From Sphingorhabdus sp. EL138 (GTDB taxonomy: Bacteria > Pseudomonadota > Alphaproteobacteria > Sphingomonadales > Sphingomonadaceae): DNA of 50,603 bases. Each line of letters opens with the position of its first letter. Positions within the stretch are counted from its first letter, which is position 1. Both the position numbers and the translations under genes were made by a program. The notes under the pieces were generated by a model, which was not told where the DNA came from, ran no database searches, and saw only the letters and a list, made by a program, of their open reading frames with translations. The stretch spans positions 1 through 50,603 of the forward strand of contig NZ_CAMDCK010000019.1 in assembly GCF_945890115.1 (NCBI RefSeq). The letters run 5' to 3'. Positions 23,825 through 31,268 of the stretch are shown piece by piece.

Positions 23825-24726
23825 CCGCGCCTGTGCGCATCGCCGCTGCCCAATATCCCATCGGGCAACCGACGAGCTTCGTCGAATGGCAAGACAAAGT
23901 CGCGGCTTGGGCGGCCGATGCGTTAGCGCAGCGCGCGCAGCTTTTGGTATTTCCCGAATATGCGGCGATGGAACTGGCGGCGATTGACACAGCAACCGCC
24001 AGCGACCTGCATGCATCCTTGCGCGCGGTCGTGGCGTTAGGGCCGCAAATTGACGCCCATTATATCGATATGGCTCGGCTTTTCGGGGTTGCGGTGCTGG
24101 GCGGAACACGCCCGCATGCTTTGGATGAAGGACGGGTTGTGAACCGCGCAAGCCTCTATTTTCCCGACGGGCAGAGCGGACATCAGGACAAGATCATGAT
24201 GACACGCTTTGAACGGGAATCTTGGGACATCAAAAGCGGGACAGATTTGCGCGTTTTCCGCACGCCGTTGGGCATGATGGGCATTTCGACCTGTTATGAT
24301 GTCGAATTCCCGATGATCGCGCGGACGCAGGCTGCTGCGGGCGCGCAGGTCATTCTCTGCCCGTCGTGCACCGACAGCTTGCAAGGCTATCATCGGGTCC
24401 GGATCGGCGCGCAGGCACGGGCCTTGGAAAATCAGATTTTCGTGGTGCAAGCGCCAACGGTCGGCATGGCACCCTGGTCCCCTGCGCTTGATGAAAATTA
24501 CGGCGCAGCGGGTGTTTTCGTTCCCCCCGATGGCGATAGTCCGGATGATGGCGTGCTGGCCATAGGGACCGAGGGGCAGGGGGCATGGGTCTTTGCCGAT
24601 GTGGATGTTGCCCGCGTTGACCGCTGGCGCAGTGCAGGGGCGGTGCGTCCGTTCGCGCATTGGCCCGAACAATATTACGGGGCAAAAGCCGATGATCTGC
24701 CCGTGGAAGTTGTGCCACTGGATTGA
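23821..24726 (+). CDS. Carbon-nitrogen hydrolase (nitrilase superfamily)
   Basis: 301 aa from ATG 23821, overlapping the GNAT stop. The catalytic triad of the superfamily is visible: Glu46 in FPEYAAMEL, Lys124 in HQDKIMMTRFE, and Cys158 in STCYDVEFP. These enzymes cleave amides or nitriles, usually as oligomers in the cytosol. The sequence resembles the group of hydrolases found fused or adjacent to GNAT acetyltransferases rather than glutamine-dependent NAD synthetase or ubiquitin-type amidases. The substrate cannot be named. After it come repeats and the convergent rplA. Confidence 0.92.
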   Translation: MTAPVRIAAAQYPIGQPTSFVEWQDKVAAWAADALAQRAQLLVFPEYAAMELAAIDTATASDLHASLRAVVALGPQIDAHYIDMARLFGVAVLGGTRPHALDEGRVVNRASLYFPDGQSGHQDKIMMTRFERESWDIKSGTDLRVFRTPLGMMGISTCYDVEFPMIARTQAAAGAQVILCPSCTDSLQGYHRVRIGAQARALENQIFVVQAPTVGMAPWSPALDENYGAAGVFVPPDGDSPDDGVLAIGTEGQGAWVFADVDVARVDRWRSAGAVRPFAHWPEQYYGAKADDLPVEVVPLD

Positions 24727-24830
24727 ATGGCATCGATTATTTGCGACTGGGCGCTTTGCCTGCGCTGGGGCGACGAAAAAGGGTTCACGCAGAGGCGCGG
24801 AGATCGCAGAGTCGTCCCCAATACCAACCA

Positions 24831-24929
24831 CCGTCGCTCCAGCGAAGGCTGGAGCCTATCACGCCTCGCCGGATAGCGCTGGGCTGGGACGATAGACGCG
24901 ATAGGCCCCAGCCTACGCTGGGGCGACGG
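24831..24929. repeat. Dispersed repeat family B, copy 1 (nested palindrome, 99 bp)
   Basis: Starts CCGTCGCTCCAGCGAAGG and ends CTACGCTGGGGCGACGG, so the 26-bp ends are an inverted repeat (23 of 26 match). Each arm is itself a hairpin (CTCCAGC GAAG GCTGGAG). A second copy of identical length lies at 29325-29423 with eight differences by my count. Confidence 0.8.
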
Positions 24930-24951
24930 TGATAAGAGAGCGTGTTTCTCC

Positions 24952-25070
24952 CAACGTCATGCTGGAGCCGCAGGCGTGCAGAGCACAACTCGGTTCAGCA
25001 TCCATCGTGCCGCGCGTACCGGAGATTAGAGACGAGAAATGGACCCTGAACCAAGTTCAGGGTGACGGTT
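24952..25070. repeat. Dispersed repeat family A, copy 2
   Basis: AACGTCATGCTGGAGCCG opening with the long-loop variant (GCAGGCGTGCAGAGCACAAC inserted before TCGGTTCAGCATCC), then GAGAAATGGACCCTGAAC and a closing CAAGTTCAGGGTGACGG hairpin. Confidence 0.75.
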
Positions 25071-25145
25071 GGGGGGGTGACGATGGGGGGGCATGGAGGT
25101 CGCGGCAGTATTCGGCGCAGTCGGCTGCGTGCGTGCCACCTAAAC

Positions 25146-25181
25146 AAAAAGGGCCGGAGGTTTCCCTCCAGCCCCTTTTTT
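25146..25181 (-). terminator. Terminator after rplA
   Basis: GGGCCGGAGG (25151-25160) pairs with CCTCCAGCCC with one mismatch over a short TTTC loop. On the minus strand TTTTTG follows; on the plus strand there is also a T-run, so it may work in both directions for the convergent nitrilase-like gene. Confidence 0.8.
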
Positions 25182-25200
25182 GTGCCTATTGCGCAGCGCG

Positions 25201-25896
25201 TTACGCGCCAGCGACGTCCGCCAGATCGATCTTAAGGCCTGGGCCCATGGACGAGCTGATTGCCACGCGGCGGACATATTTACCCTTTGATCCGCTTGGC
25301 TTGTTCTTGATGACGGCGTCGACCAATGCGTCGAAATTCTTGCGCAGATCGGAATCGGAGAAGCTTTTCTTACCGATGCCGCTGTGGATGATGCCCTGCT
25401 TTTCAACGCGGAATTCCACCTGACCAGCCTTTGCCGCCTTCACGGCTTCGGCAACGTCCATGGTGACGGTTCCAAGCTTCGGGTTTGGCATCAGGCCCTT
25501 TGGACCCAAGGTCTTACCCAAGCGGCCAACGATGCCCATCATGTCCGGCGTTGCAATGACGCGGTCATAATCGAGATTGCCAGCCAGCATATCTTCCATC
25601 AGGTCTTCCGCGCCAACCTTGTCCGCACCAGCGGCTGTTGCTGCAGTGGCCTTGTCGCCACGGGCGAACACGGCAACCTTCATTTCCTTACCGGTACCGG
25701 CTGGAAGCGAAACCATGCCGCGGACCATTTGGTCGGCATGACGTGGGTCAACGCCCAGGTTCAACGCAACTTCGATGGTCTCGTCGAACTTTGCAGTCGC
25801 CATTTCCTTGATTGCCTTCAACGCTTCATCAACACCGTATAATTTGTCCGCATCCAGATGCGCGAGCGACTTTGCTTTTTTGGTTAGCTTGGCCAT
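25201..25896 (-). CDS. rplA: Large ribosomal subunit protein uL1
   Basis: 231 aa from ATG 25896 ([10 protein letters not shown]), with GGAGGG upstream; an in-frame upstream start at 25914 is not needed. L1 forms the mobile L1 stalk and can repress its own operon. Marks: [39 protein letters not shown], the strongly conserved [21 protein letters not shown] and [17 protein letters not shown]. It follows rplK by 4 bp and ends the transcript with a terminator. Confidence 0.98.
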   Translation of the reverse strand: MAKLTKKAKSLAHLDADKLYGVDEALKAIKEMATAKFDETIEVALNLGVDPRHADQMVRGMVSLPAGTGKEMKVAVFARGDKATAATAAGADKVGAEDLMEDMLAGNLDYDRVIATPDMMGIVGRLGKTLGPKGLMPNPKLGTVTMDVAEAVKAAKAGQVEFRVEKQGIIHSGIGKKSFSDSDLRKNFDALVDAVIKNKPSGSKGKYVRRVAISSSMGPGLKIDLADVAGA

Positions 25897-25900
25897 GTTC

Positions 25901-26332
25901 TTAACCCTCCACAACTTCGAGGCCCATGGCGGTAGCCGAGCCTGCGATGATTTTTACAGCCGCGTCCATGTCGTTCGCGTTGAGGTCGGCCATTTTCAGG
26001 GTCGCGACTTCTTCCAGTTGCTTGCGGGTAATCTTACCAGCCGACAGCTTGCCGGGCTCTTTCGAACCGGCCTTCAAACCCAAAACCTTTTTAATCAAAT
26101 AGGTTGCGGGCGGTGCCTTCATGATGAAGGTAAAGCTCTTGTCGGAAAAAACCGTAATCTTCGTTGGAATCGGTGTGCCTTTTTCCATGTCGGCGGTCGC
26201 CGCATTGAACTGCTTGCAGAATTCCATGATGTTTACGCCGCGCTGACCCAAAGCAGGGCCGATTGGCGGGGATGGTGTGGCTGAACCTGCAGGGACTTGC
26301 AGGCCGATATAGCCGTCAATTTTCTTTGCCAT
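25901..26332 (-). CDS. rplK: Large ribosomal subunit protein uL11
   Basis: 143 aa. L11 binds the GTPase-associated region of 23S rRNA. N-terminal domain with [37 protein letters not shown] (the conserved Pro-rich switch), then [24 protein letters not shown], and the C-terminal RNA-binding domain with [22 protein letters not shown] and [11 protein letters not shown]. It is separated from nusG by an 859-bp repeat region although it is normally immediately downstream, so it probably has its own promoter within 26333-26500. Confidence 0.98.
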   Translation of the reverse strand: MAKKIDGYIGLQVPAGSATPSPPIGPALGQRGVNIMEFCKQFNAATADMEKGTPIPTKITVFSDKSFTFIMKAPPATYLIKKVLGLKAGSKEPGKLSAGKITRKQLEEVATLKMADLNANDMDAAVKIIAGSATAMGLEVVEG

Positions 26333-26616
26333 TTATGGCGTCCTTTCATTCTTTCCCCGCCAAAGCGTCAGCAACGGCGGGTCAAATTAAGCGGTCAAAC
26401 GGTCGCGTCCAAATTTCTTTGGCAACTTCCTCCCGCACGGGTTCCGCTGATTCTCATCAGTGGAGGTGGGCAATTAGTCTAAGACGACGTTTAAATCAAC
26501 ACACTCGTCACGCTGGGGCGACGGGAATATTCGTTTACGTACCCCAATACCCCAAAATTGTCATTCCCGCGAAAGCGGGAACCCATGGTCTGACATGTCC
26601 GTGCGCGATACGTTTT

Positions 26617-26682
26617 TGGTTCGCACGAAGACACGAAGACCCGGAACAACTTCTTTATGCCTTCGTGCCTTTGTGCGAACCA
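26617..26682. repeat. Family C palindrome, GGTTCGCAC type
   Basis: TGGTTCGCACGAAGACACGAA (first 20 bases shown in part as TGGTTCGCAC plus GAAGACACGAAG) pairs with CCTTCGTGCC plus TTTGTGCGAACCA; 20 of 23 arm positions match, with a loop of about 20 bases. It lies in the nusG-rplK gap. Confidence 0.65.
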
Positions 26683-26801
26683 TTTCGCCGATAGTTCGGC
26701 TCATGGATTGACCTTACGGTCACTAAGTTCTCCGCTTTCGCGGGAATGACAAATCAAGGGGTTCACGCAGAGGCGCGCAGGACGCCGAGGTGCATTACCC
26801 T

Positions 26802-26920
26802 CAACGTCATGCTGGAGCCGAAGGCGTGTAGAGCACAACTTGGTTCAGCATCCATCGTGCCAGATAGACCGAAGATTAGAGAGGAGAAATGGACCCTGAA
26901 ACAAGTTCAGGGTGACGGTT
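26802..26920. repeat. Dispersed repeat family A, copy 3
   Basis: Long-loop variant: AACGTCATGCTGGAGCCG, then GGTTCAGCATCCATCGTG, AGAAATGGACCCTGAAAC and AAGTTCAGGGTGACGG. It is nearly the same length as copy 2. Confidence 0.75.
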
Positions 26921-26992
26921 TTTTTGGAGGGCGACGGTTGGGTGGGGCGACGGTCGGGGGAGGTGGCGGGAATAAGAAGGCGTGTTTCTTCC

Positions 26993-27090
26993 CAACGTCA
27001 TGCTGAACTCGTTTCAGCATCCATCGTGCCACGTAGACCGAAGGGTAGAGACGAGAAATGGACCCTGAACCAAGTTCAGGGTGACGGTTT
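26993..27090. repeat. Dispersed repeat family A, copy 4
   Basis: Short-loop variant: AACGTCATGCTGAACTCG directly followed by TTTCAGCATCCATCGTGCC, then ACGAGAAATGGACCCTGAAC and AAGTTCAGGGTGACGG. It lies about 70 bp from copy 3 in the same orientation. Confidence 0.75.
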
Positions 27091-27118
27091 GGGGTGAGGG
27101 CCAAGGCGGAAAAAGGAA

Positions 27119-27183
27119 CACGCAGCGGCGCGGAGGACGCGGAGGGACAGTTAATGTCTCTGTGTCCTCTGCACCTCTGCGTG
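27119..27183. repeat. Family C palindrome directly downstream of nusG
   Basis: CACGCAGCGGCGCGGAGGAC on the left pairs imperfectly with GTCCTCTGCACCTCTGCGTG on the right around GGGACAGTTAATGTCTCTG. It begins 8 bases after the nusG stop and is followed on the minus strand by TTCCTTTTTCC, so it may serve as the nusG terminator. Confidence 0.65.
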
Positions 27184-27191
27184 CACCAAAA

Positions 27192-27728
27192 TCACTTCAT
27201 CAATTCGACTTCTTCAAAGTCCAGTTCAACCGGCGTTGCGCGGCCGAAGATGCTGACGGATACCTTGACGCGGTTCTTGTCGAAGTCGAGTTCCTCGACC
27301 AAGCCGTTGAAGCTTGCAAATGGTCCGCCCAGCACCTTGACCTGATCGCCAATTTCATAGTCGACCGAAACGCGCTTCTTGGGCGCGGCTTCGAGTTCCT
27401 GCTTGGTGTTGAGGATGCGCGCGGCCTCGGCTTCGGTGATGGGCTGCGGCTTGTTACCCGCGCCCAGAAATCCTGTGACCTTTGGCGTGTTCTTGACCAA
27501 ATGGTACACATCATCATTCATGTTCAGCTTTGCCAGAACATAGCCCGGGAAGAATTTACGTTCGGCCTTGATCTTCTTACCGCGACGCACTTCGGTGATC
27601 TGCTCGGTCGGAACCTCGATAGCTTCGACCAATTGCGTGAGGCCAATGCGCTCTGCTTCGGCCAGAATCTGGTCGCGAACCTTGTTTTCAAAGCCCGAAT
27701 AAGCGTGAATGATGTACCAGCGTGCCAT
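27192..27728 (-). CDS. nusG: Transcription termination/antitermination protein NusG
   Basis: 178 aa. NusG binds RNA polymerase through its NGN domain and Rho or S10 through its KOW domain. [24 protein letters not shown], then [34 protein letters not shown], about residues 122-178: [51 protein letters not shown]. It is complete and of typical length. It follows secE by 40 bp in the conserved order, but rplK does not follow directly. Confidence 0.98.
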   Translation of the reverse strand: MARWYIIHAYSGFENKVRDQILAEAERIGLTQLVEAIEVPTEQITEVRRGKKIKAERKFFPGYVLAKLNMNDDVYHLVKNTPKVTGFLGAGNKPQPITEAEAARILNTKQELEAAPKKRVSVDYEIGDQVKVLGGPFASFNGLVEELDFDKNRVKVSVSIFGRATPVELDFEEVELMK

Positions 27729-27768
27729 AATATATTTCTATTCCCCAAAACTCTCTATAGGGTCTGCC

Positions 27769-27969
27769 TTAGCCTTCGGCCAGCGCGAGCAATCCCTTTA
27801 CGATTGCGGCAAACACCGCGTCGACGCCTAAAAAGAAGATGGCCAAGATGATCGTCATGATCAACACCATGATCGCGGTCTGCACGGTTTCCTGGCGCGA
27901 GGGCCATACCACCTTGCCGATTTCGGTCCGCGCCTGACGGATGAATTCACCGGGGCTATTTTTTGCCAT
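27769..27969 (-). CDS. secE: Preprotein translocase subunit SecE
   Basis: 66 aa, the short single-span form usual in alphaproteobacteria. SecE stabilises SecY in the Sec translocon. The N-terminal FIRQARTEIGKVVWPSRQETVQTAIMVLIM contains the conserved amphipathic helix and WPSRQE turn, followed by one membrane span (about residues 33-58) and a short tail. AGGAAG precedes the ATG. It is divergent from the DUF808 gene over 251 bp. Confidence 0.96.
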   Translation of the reverse strand: MAKNSPGEFIRQARTEIGKVVWPSRQETVQTAIMVLIMTIILAIFFLGVDAVFAAIVKGLLALAEG

Positions 27970-28220
27970 ATCGTTTCTTCCTGTTCGATCCCGAGGATAG
28001 CCGCCAGCGCTCCGACCGGCGGGTCGAGAGCGATATAGGTTCCTATTTCGGAAAGACTAGGCCTTTAACGAGGGATTCGCCGCAACGCAAGATGGCAAAC
28101 AAAACGGAGCAAGCGGGTTTGGGAAAGCATATTGACCGCATAAGCGATGTCGAAGTGCCTTGAACTATCGCAGGTTTTGGGTATCTCCTAAGGCTCAAAT
28201 TTACCAAGGAAACACCCCCC

Positions 28221-29126
28221 ATGCCCTCCGGTCTTGCTGCGCTTCTTGATGATATTGCCACCATTGCAAAAGTTGCGGCGGCTTCCGTCGATGATGTTGC
28301 CGCCGCTGCGGGTAAGGCGGGCAGCAAGGCCGCAGGGGTTGTTATCGACGATACGGCGGTGACGCCGCAATATGTCACAGGCTTTACCCCTGACCGCGAA
28401 TTGCCGATCATCTGGCGCATTGCCAAGGGGTCATTCTTTAACAAGCTGGTCATCATCTTGCCCGTGGCTTTGCTGTTGAGCCTGTTCCTGCCATGGGCGA
28501 TCACGCCGATCTTGATGCTGGGCGGGGCATATTTATGTTTCGAAGGCGCGGAGAAAGTGTGGGAAAAAATCGCCCCGCATGCGGAAGTGGGCTTAGCCGA
28601 AGAGCTTGCAGAACTGACCAGCACCGAACATGAAACCGCGATGGTCAAAGGCGCGGTGCGCACCGATTTCATCCTGTCCGCCGAAATCATGGCGATTGCC
28701 CTTAATGAAGTGAAAGGCCTTGCCGAAACATCCATCTGGTTGGAGGCAGCGACATTGGCCTTTGTCGCTATCGCCGTCACCATCGGGGTCTATGGCATGG
28801 TTGGCCTGATCGTGAAAATGGACGACATCGGCCTGAAATTGGCTGGACGCGACAACGCCGGTTCGCAAGCCATTGGCCGCACGTTGGTAAAAGGCATGCC
28901 CAAATTGCTCGCCGCCTTGTCGACCATCGGCACCGCCGCAATGCTATGGGTGGGCGGGCAGATTATCGTCCACGGCTTTGGCATCCACCCCGCAGAGTTT
29001 TTGGGTCTATATGAAGGGGCGCTGGCCTGGGTCGCAGATGCGGCAATGAGCGGCGTTGTCGGCCTTGCCATCGGCGCGGTGATTGTGGTGGTGTATCATC
29101 AGGTGACTAAGCGCAAGGCGGGTTGA
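28221..29126 (+). CDS. DUF808 family inner-membrane protein
   Basis: 301 aa; start ATG 28221 follows AAGGAAA. The start MPSGLAALLDDIATIAKVAAASVDDVAAAAGKAGSKAAGVVIDDTAVTPQYVTGF is diagnostic for DUF808 (YedI-like). Four hydrophobic stretches follow, at about 72-90, 165-190, 222-245 and 265-290, so it is an integral membrane protein. The segment GAYLCFEGAEKVWEKI is also conserved. The function of the family is unknown. It is divergent from secE and converges on tRNA-Trp over a repeat-filled gap. Confidence 0.93.
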   Translation: MPSGLAALLDDIATIAKVAAASVDDVAAAAGKAGSKAAGVVIDDTAVTPQYVTGFTPDRELPIIWRIAKGSFFNKLVIILPVALLLSLFLPWAITPILMLGGAYLCFEGAEKVWEKIAPHAEVGLAEELAELTSTEHETAMVKGAVRTDFILSAEIMAIALNEVKGLAETSIWLEAATLAFVAIAVTIGVYGMVGLIVKMDDIGLKLAGRDNAGSQAIGRTLVKGMPKLLAALSTIGTAAMLWVGGQIIVHGFGIHPAEFLGLYEGALAWVADAAMSGVVGLAIGAVIVVVYHQVTKRKAG

Positions 29127-29218
29127 GGGTGTAGCCAGAATGTGGTGGGCGTGGGGGCTGCGTGGTGCCTGTTATTTTATCGCACAAAGACGCGAAGGCG
29201 CGAAGGCGCATTCCCCCC

Positions 29219-29305
29219 AACGTCATGCTGGAGCCGAAGGCGTGCAGAGCCCAACTCGGTTCAGCATCCATCGTACTACATAGACCGAAGGGTGCAGAGG
29301 CAAAA
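29219..29305. repeat. Dispersed repeat family A, copy 5 (truncated)
   Basis: Long-loop opening AACGTCATGCTGGAGCCG through TCGGTTCAGCATCCATCG and TAGACCGAAGGGT, but the closing GGACCCTGAAC hairpin is absent. Confidence 0.65.
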
Positions 29306-29324
29306 CCAGATCCCTCCAAAAACA

Positions 29325-29423
29325 CCGTCGCTCCAGCGTAGGCTGGAGCCTATCGCGTCTCGCCGGATAGCGCCGCGCTGGGACGATAGACGGGATGGGC
29401 CCCAGCCTGCGCTGGGGCGACGG
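29325..29423. repeat. Dispersed repeat family B, copy 2 (nested palindrome, 99 bp)
   Basis: Same length and orientation as 24831-24929, with eight substitutions. Both ends keep the CCGTCGC/GCGACGG termini, and the arm hairpins are preserved; one arm change (A to T in the GAAG loop) does not disturb pairing. Confidence 0.8.
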
Positions 29424-29469
29424 GAAAGGTTCACGCAGAGGCGCAAAGGTCGCGGAGGCGCATTCCCCG

Positions 29470-29555
29470 CAACGTCATGCTGAACTCGGTTCAGCATCCA
29501 TCGTGCCAAACAGACCGAAGGGTAGAGACGAGAAATGGCTCCAGGGTGACAGCTT
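29470..29555. repeat. Dispersed repeat family A, copy 6
   Basis: Short-loop opening AACGTCATGCTGAACTCG and GGTTCAGCATCCATCGTGCC, then GACGAGAAATGGCT and a shortened CCAGGGTGACAG close, so the 3' part is degenerate. Confidence 0.65.
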
Positions 29556-29641
29556 CGGGGGCGGTGACGGTGTGATAAAAATGTGTGTCAAAATTGGCTG
29601 CGCCGGAGCGCGCAGTGATCATTTCTAAAAATGTAAGAAAA

Positions 29642-29717
29642 TGGCAGGAGTTGGGGGACTCGAACCCACGACCCTCGGTTTTGGAGACCGATGCTCTACC
29701 AACTGAGCTAAACTCCT
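29642..29717 (-). tRNA. trnW: tRNA-Trp (CCA anticodon)
   Basis: 76 nt including an encoded 3' CCA. Acceptor stem AGGAGTT/AACTCCT with discriminator G, D-arm GCTC/GAGC, anticodon stem TCGGT/ACCGA around loop CTCCAAA giving anticodon CCA (Trp), variable loop GGGTC, and T-loop TTCGAGT. The T-stem (GTGGG/CCCCC) has one T-C mismatch. Placement upstream of secE-nusG is the usual bacterial neighbourhood, although the DUF808 gene lies between on the other strand. Confidence 0.97.
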
Positions 29718-29796
29718 GCACTCCGCATTTCAGCGAAGAAGGGTGCCCTTAACGCCGATATGCGCACGGGGCAAGTCTGCTTTCGACAATAACGGG

Positions 29797-31170
29797 TTAG
29801 AAGCTCATCTCGTCATAGACGCGCGACACATCGCCGCCCCATTCGCCGTGATATTTCTCCAGCAACACTTCTGCGACGGTTTTGCCGCTGACGACGATTT
29901 CGCGCAGCGGGTCGAGATAGCCGGTTTCATTGTCACCGCTGGCGTTCAGGCAATTGCGCGCTGCCAAGCCGGATGAGGAGATATCGAGAATACGTCCCGC
30001 CAAATCCAGCAGCTTGCCACCGCCCGGTATCGCGGCGTTCAGGCCTTGGGCTGGCACCGCACTGCGCAGGGCCTCGCGCTCTTCCATCGTCCAATGCTTG
30101 ACCTCGTCCCATGCGGCATCCAAGGCGCCTTGATCGTAGAGCAAGCCGACCCAGAAAGCAGGGAGCGCGCAGATACGGTTCCACGGGCCGCCGTCGGCAC
30201 CGCGCATTTCGAGGAAGCTTTTCAACCGCACTTCGGGGAAGGCGGTGGACATATGGTCTTCCCAATCGCTGACCGTCGGCTTTTCGCCCGGTAGCACTGA
30301 CAATTCGCCCTTTAGGAAGTCGCGGAAATCAAGACCTGATGCATCGATATATTTGCCGTCGCGATAGACAAAATACATTGGCACCTTGAGCATATAATCA
30401 ACATATTGTTCATAGCCGAAATTGGCGTCGAATACGAACGGCAACATGCCCGTGCGTTGGGGGTCTGTGTCGGACCAGATATGGCTGCGATAGGAGAGGA
30501 ACCCGTTTGGCTTGCCTTCCAAAAATGGCGAATTGGCGAACAAAGCGGTAGCAAGTGGTTGCAGCGCGAGTGATGTCCGGAATTTATGCGCCATGTCGGC
30601 TTCGCTGGCATAATCGAGATTGACCTGAATCGTGCAAGTCCGCAGCATCATATCGAGGCCCATGCTGCCGACGCGCGGCATATGACGCAGCATGATGTCA
30701 TACCGCCCCTTGGGCATGATCGGCAGTTCCGCGCGCGTCTTGTCGGGCCACAGCCCCAACCCTAAAAAGCTGGTATTCGTCTTGTCGCCAATGGCCTTAA
30801 CCTGCTTCAAATGCCGCCCGGTTTCAGCGCAGGTTTGGTGCAGGTTTTCAAGCGGTGCGCCCGACAATTCCAGTTGCCCGGCAGGCTCAAGACTGATGGC
30901 GCCGTCGCTGCCGCTCATCGCGATAACTTTGCCATTTTCGTACACAGGTTCCCAACCAAATTCGGTCATCGCCATTAACAAATCGCGAATACCGCCCGGT
31001 TCGTCATAAGATGGCGCGTGATGATCGCTGCGATTATACACAAATTTTTCATGCTCGGTGCCAATGCGCCAGCGGTCCTTGGGCTTTTCACCCTTGGATA
31101 TTGCGGCGACCAATTGATCGCGTGATTCGATGACGGGATCGACGCGGTTGGAAACGGTTTTTGTGCTCAT
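29797..31170 (-). CDS. gshA: Glutamate-cysteine ligase, plant/alphaproteobacterial type
   Basis: 457 aa. Makes gamma-glutamylcysteine, the first step of glutathione synthesis, in the cytosol. Marks of the GCS2/plant-type group: RWRIGTEHEKFVY near the N-terminus, GGIRDLLMAMTEFGWEPV, ISLEPAGQLELSGAPLENLHQTC, TCTIQVNLDYASEADM, SHIWSDTDPQRTGMLPFVF and TAFPEVRLKSFLEMRGADGGPW. The length matches the group. It lies 98 bp after rsmE on the same strand, in the rsmE-gshA order common in sphingomonads. A DsbA/GST-kappa-like gene elsewhere in the window could use the product. Confidence 0.96.
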   Translation of the reverse strand: MSTKTVSNRVDPVIESRDQLVAAISKGEKPKDRWRIGTEHEKFVYNRSDHHAPSYDEPGGIRDLLMAMTEFGWEPVYENGKVIAMSGSDGAISLEPAGQLELSGAPLENLHQTCAETGRHLKQVKAIGDKTNTSFLGLGLWPDKTRAELPIMPKGRYDIMLRHMPRVGSMGLDMMLRTCTIQVNLDYASEADMAHKFRTSLALQPLATALFANSPFLEGKPNGFLSYRSHIWSDTDPQRTGMLPFVFDANFGYEQYVDYMLKVPMYFVYRDGKYIDASGLDFRDFLKGELSVLPGEKPTVSDWEDHMSTAFPEVRLKSFLEMRGADGGPWNRICALPAFWVGLLYDQGALDAAWDEVKHWTMEEREALRSAVPAQGLNAAIPGGGKLLDLAGRILDISSSGLAARNCLNASGDNETGYLDPLREIVVSGKTVAEVLLEKYHGEWGGDVSRVYDEMSF

Positions 31171-31268
31171 GGCGGCGGTTTAGAAATGTCGCGGCGATAT
31201 TGCCAGCAGATTCATTTTATGACATTATTGTTGCAATATTGTCTCCGACGGCATGCGCTGATATGGCT

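Larger units (their letters stand above)
24727..25200. other. Convergent intergenic region filled with dispersed repeats and a terminator
   Basis: No gene. From left to right: a CACGCAGAGGCGCGGAGA unit (family C, near 24784-24801), family B copy 1 (24831-24929), family A copy 2 (24952-25070), and the rplKA terminator (25146-25181). The order B then A is inverted relative to the region at 29.2-29.6 kb, where A, B and A occur. Confidence 0.75.
26333..27191. other. 859-bp gene-free repeat region between rplK and nusG
   Basis: No ORF here looks real. Contents in order: upstream region of rplK; a GTCATTCCCGC GAAA GCGGGAA hairpin (about 26561-26583); a family C palindrome with GGTTCGCAC arms (26617-26682); a GCTTTCGCGGGAATGAC half-site (about 26734-26750); a CACGCAGAGGCGCG unit (about 26764-26777); family A copies 3 and 4; and the family C palindrome next to nusG. 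Such a repeat cluster inside the otherwise conserved nusG-rplK junction is unusual. Confidence 0.75.
29127..29641. other. Convergent intergenic region filled with dispersed repeats
   Basis: No gene. Contents: a GCGAAGGCGCGAAGGCGC unit near 29191-29208, family A copy 5, family B copy 2, a CACGCAGAGGCGCAAAGG unit near 29432-29450, and family A copy 6. The last 85 bases before the tRNA hold no recognised element. Confidence 0.75.

Noticed and set aside
28043-28783. 246-aa reverse frame over the DUF808 gene
   Set aside because: It lies antisense to a clear DUF808 protein; its content (Ser/Ala-rich, no domain) is that of a shadow.
24784-29466. Clusters of direct and inverted repeats as a possible CRISPR array
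   Set aside because: Repeats are of different lengths and families, spacers are irregular and often none, and no cas genes are present.
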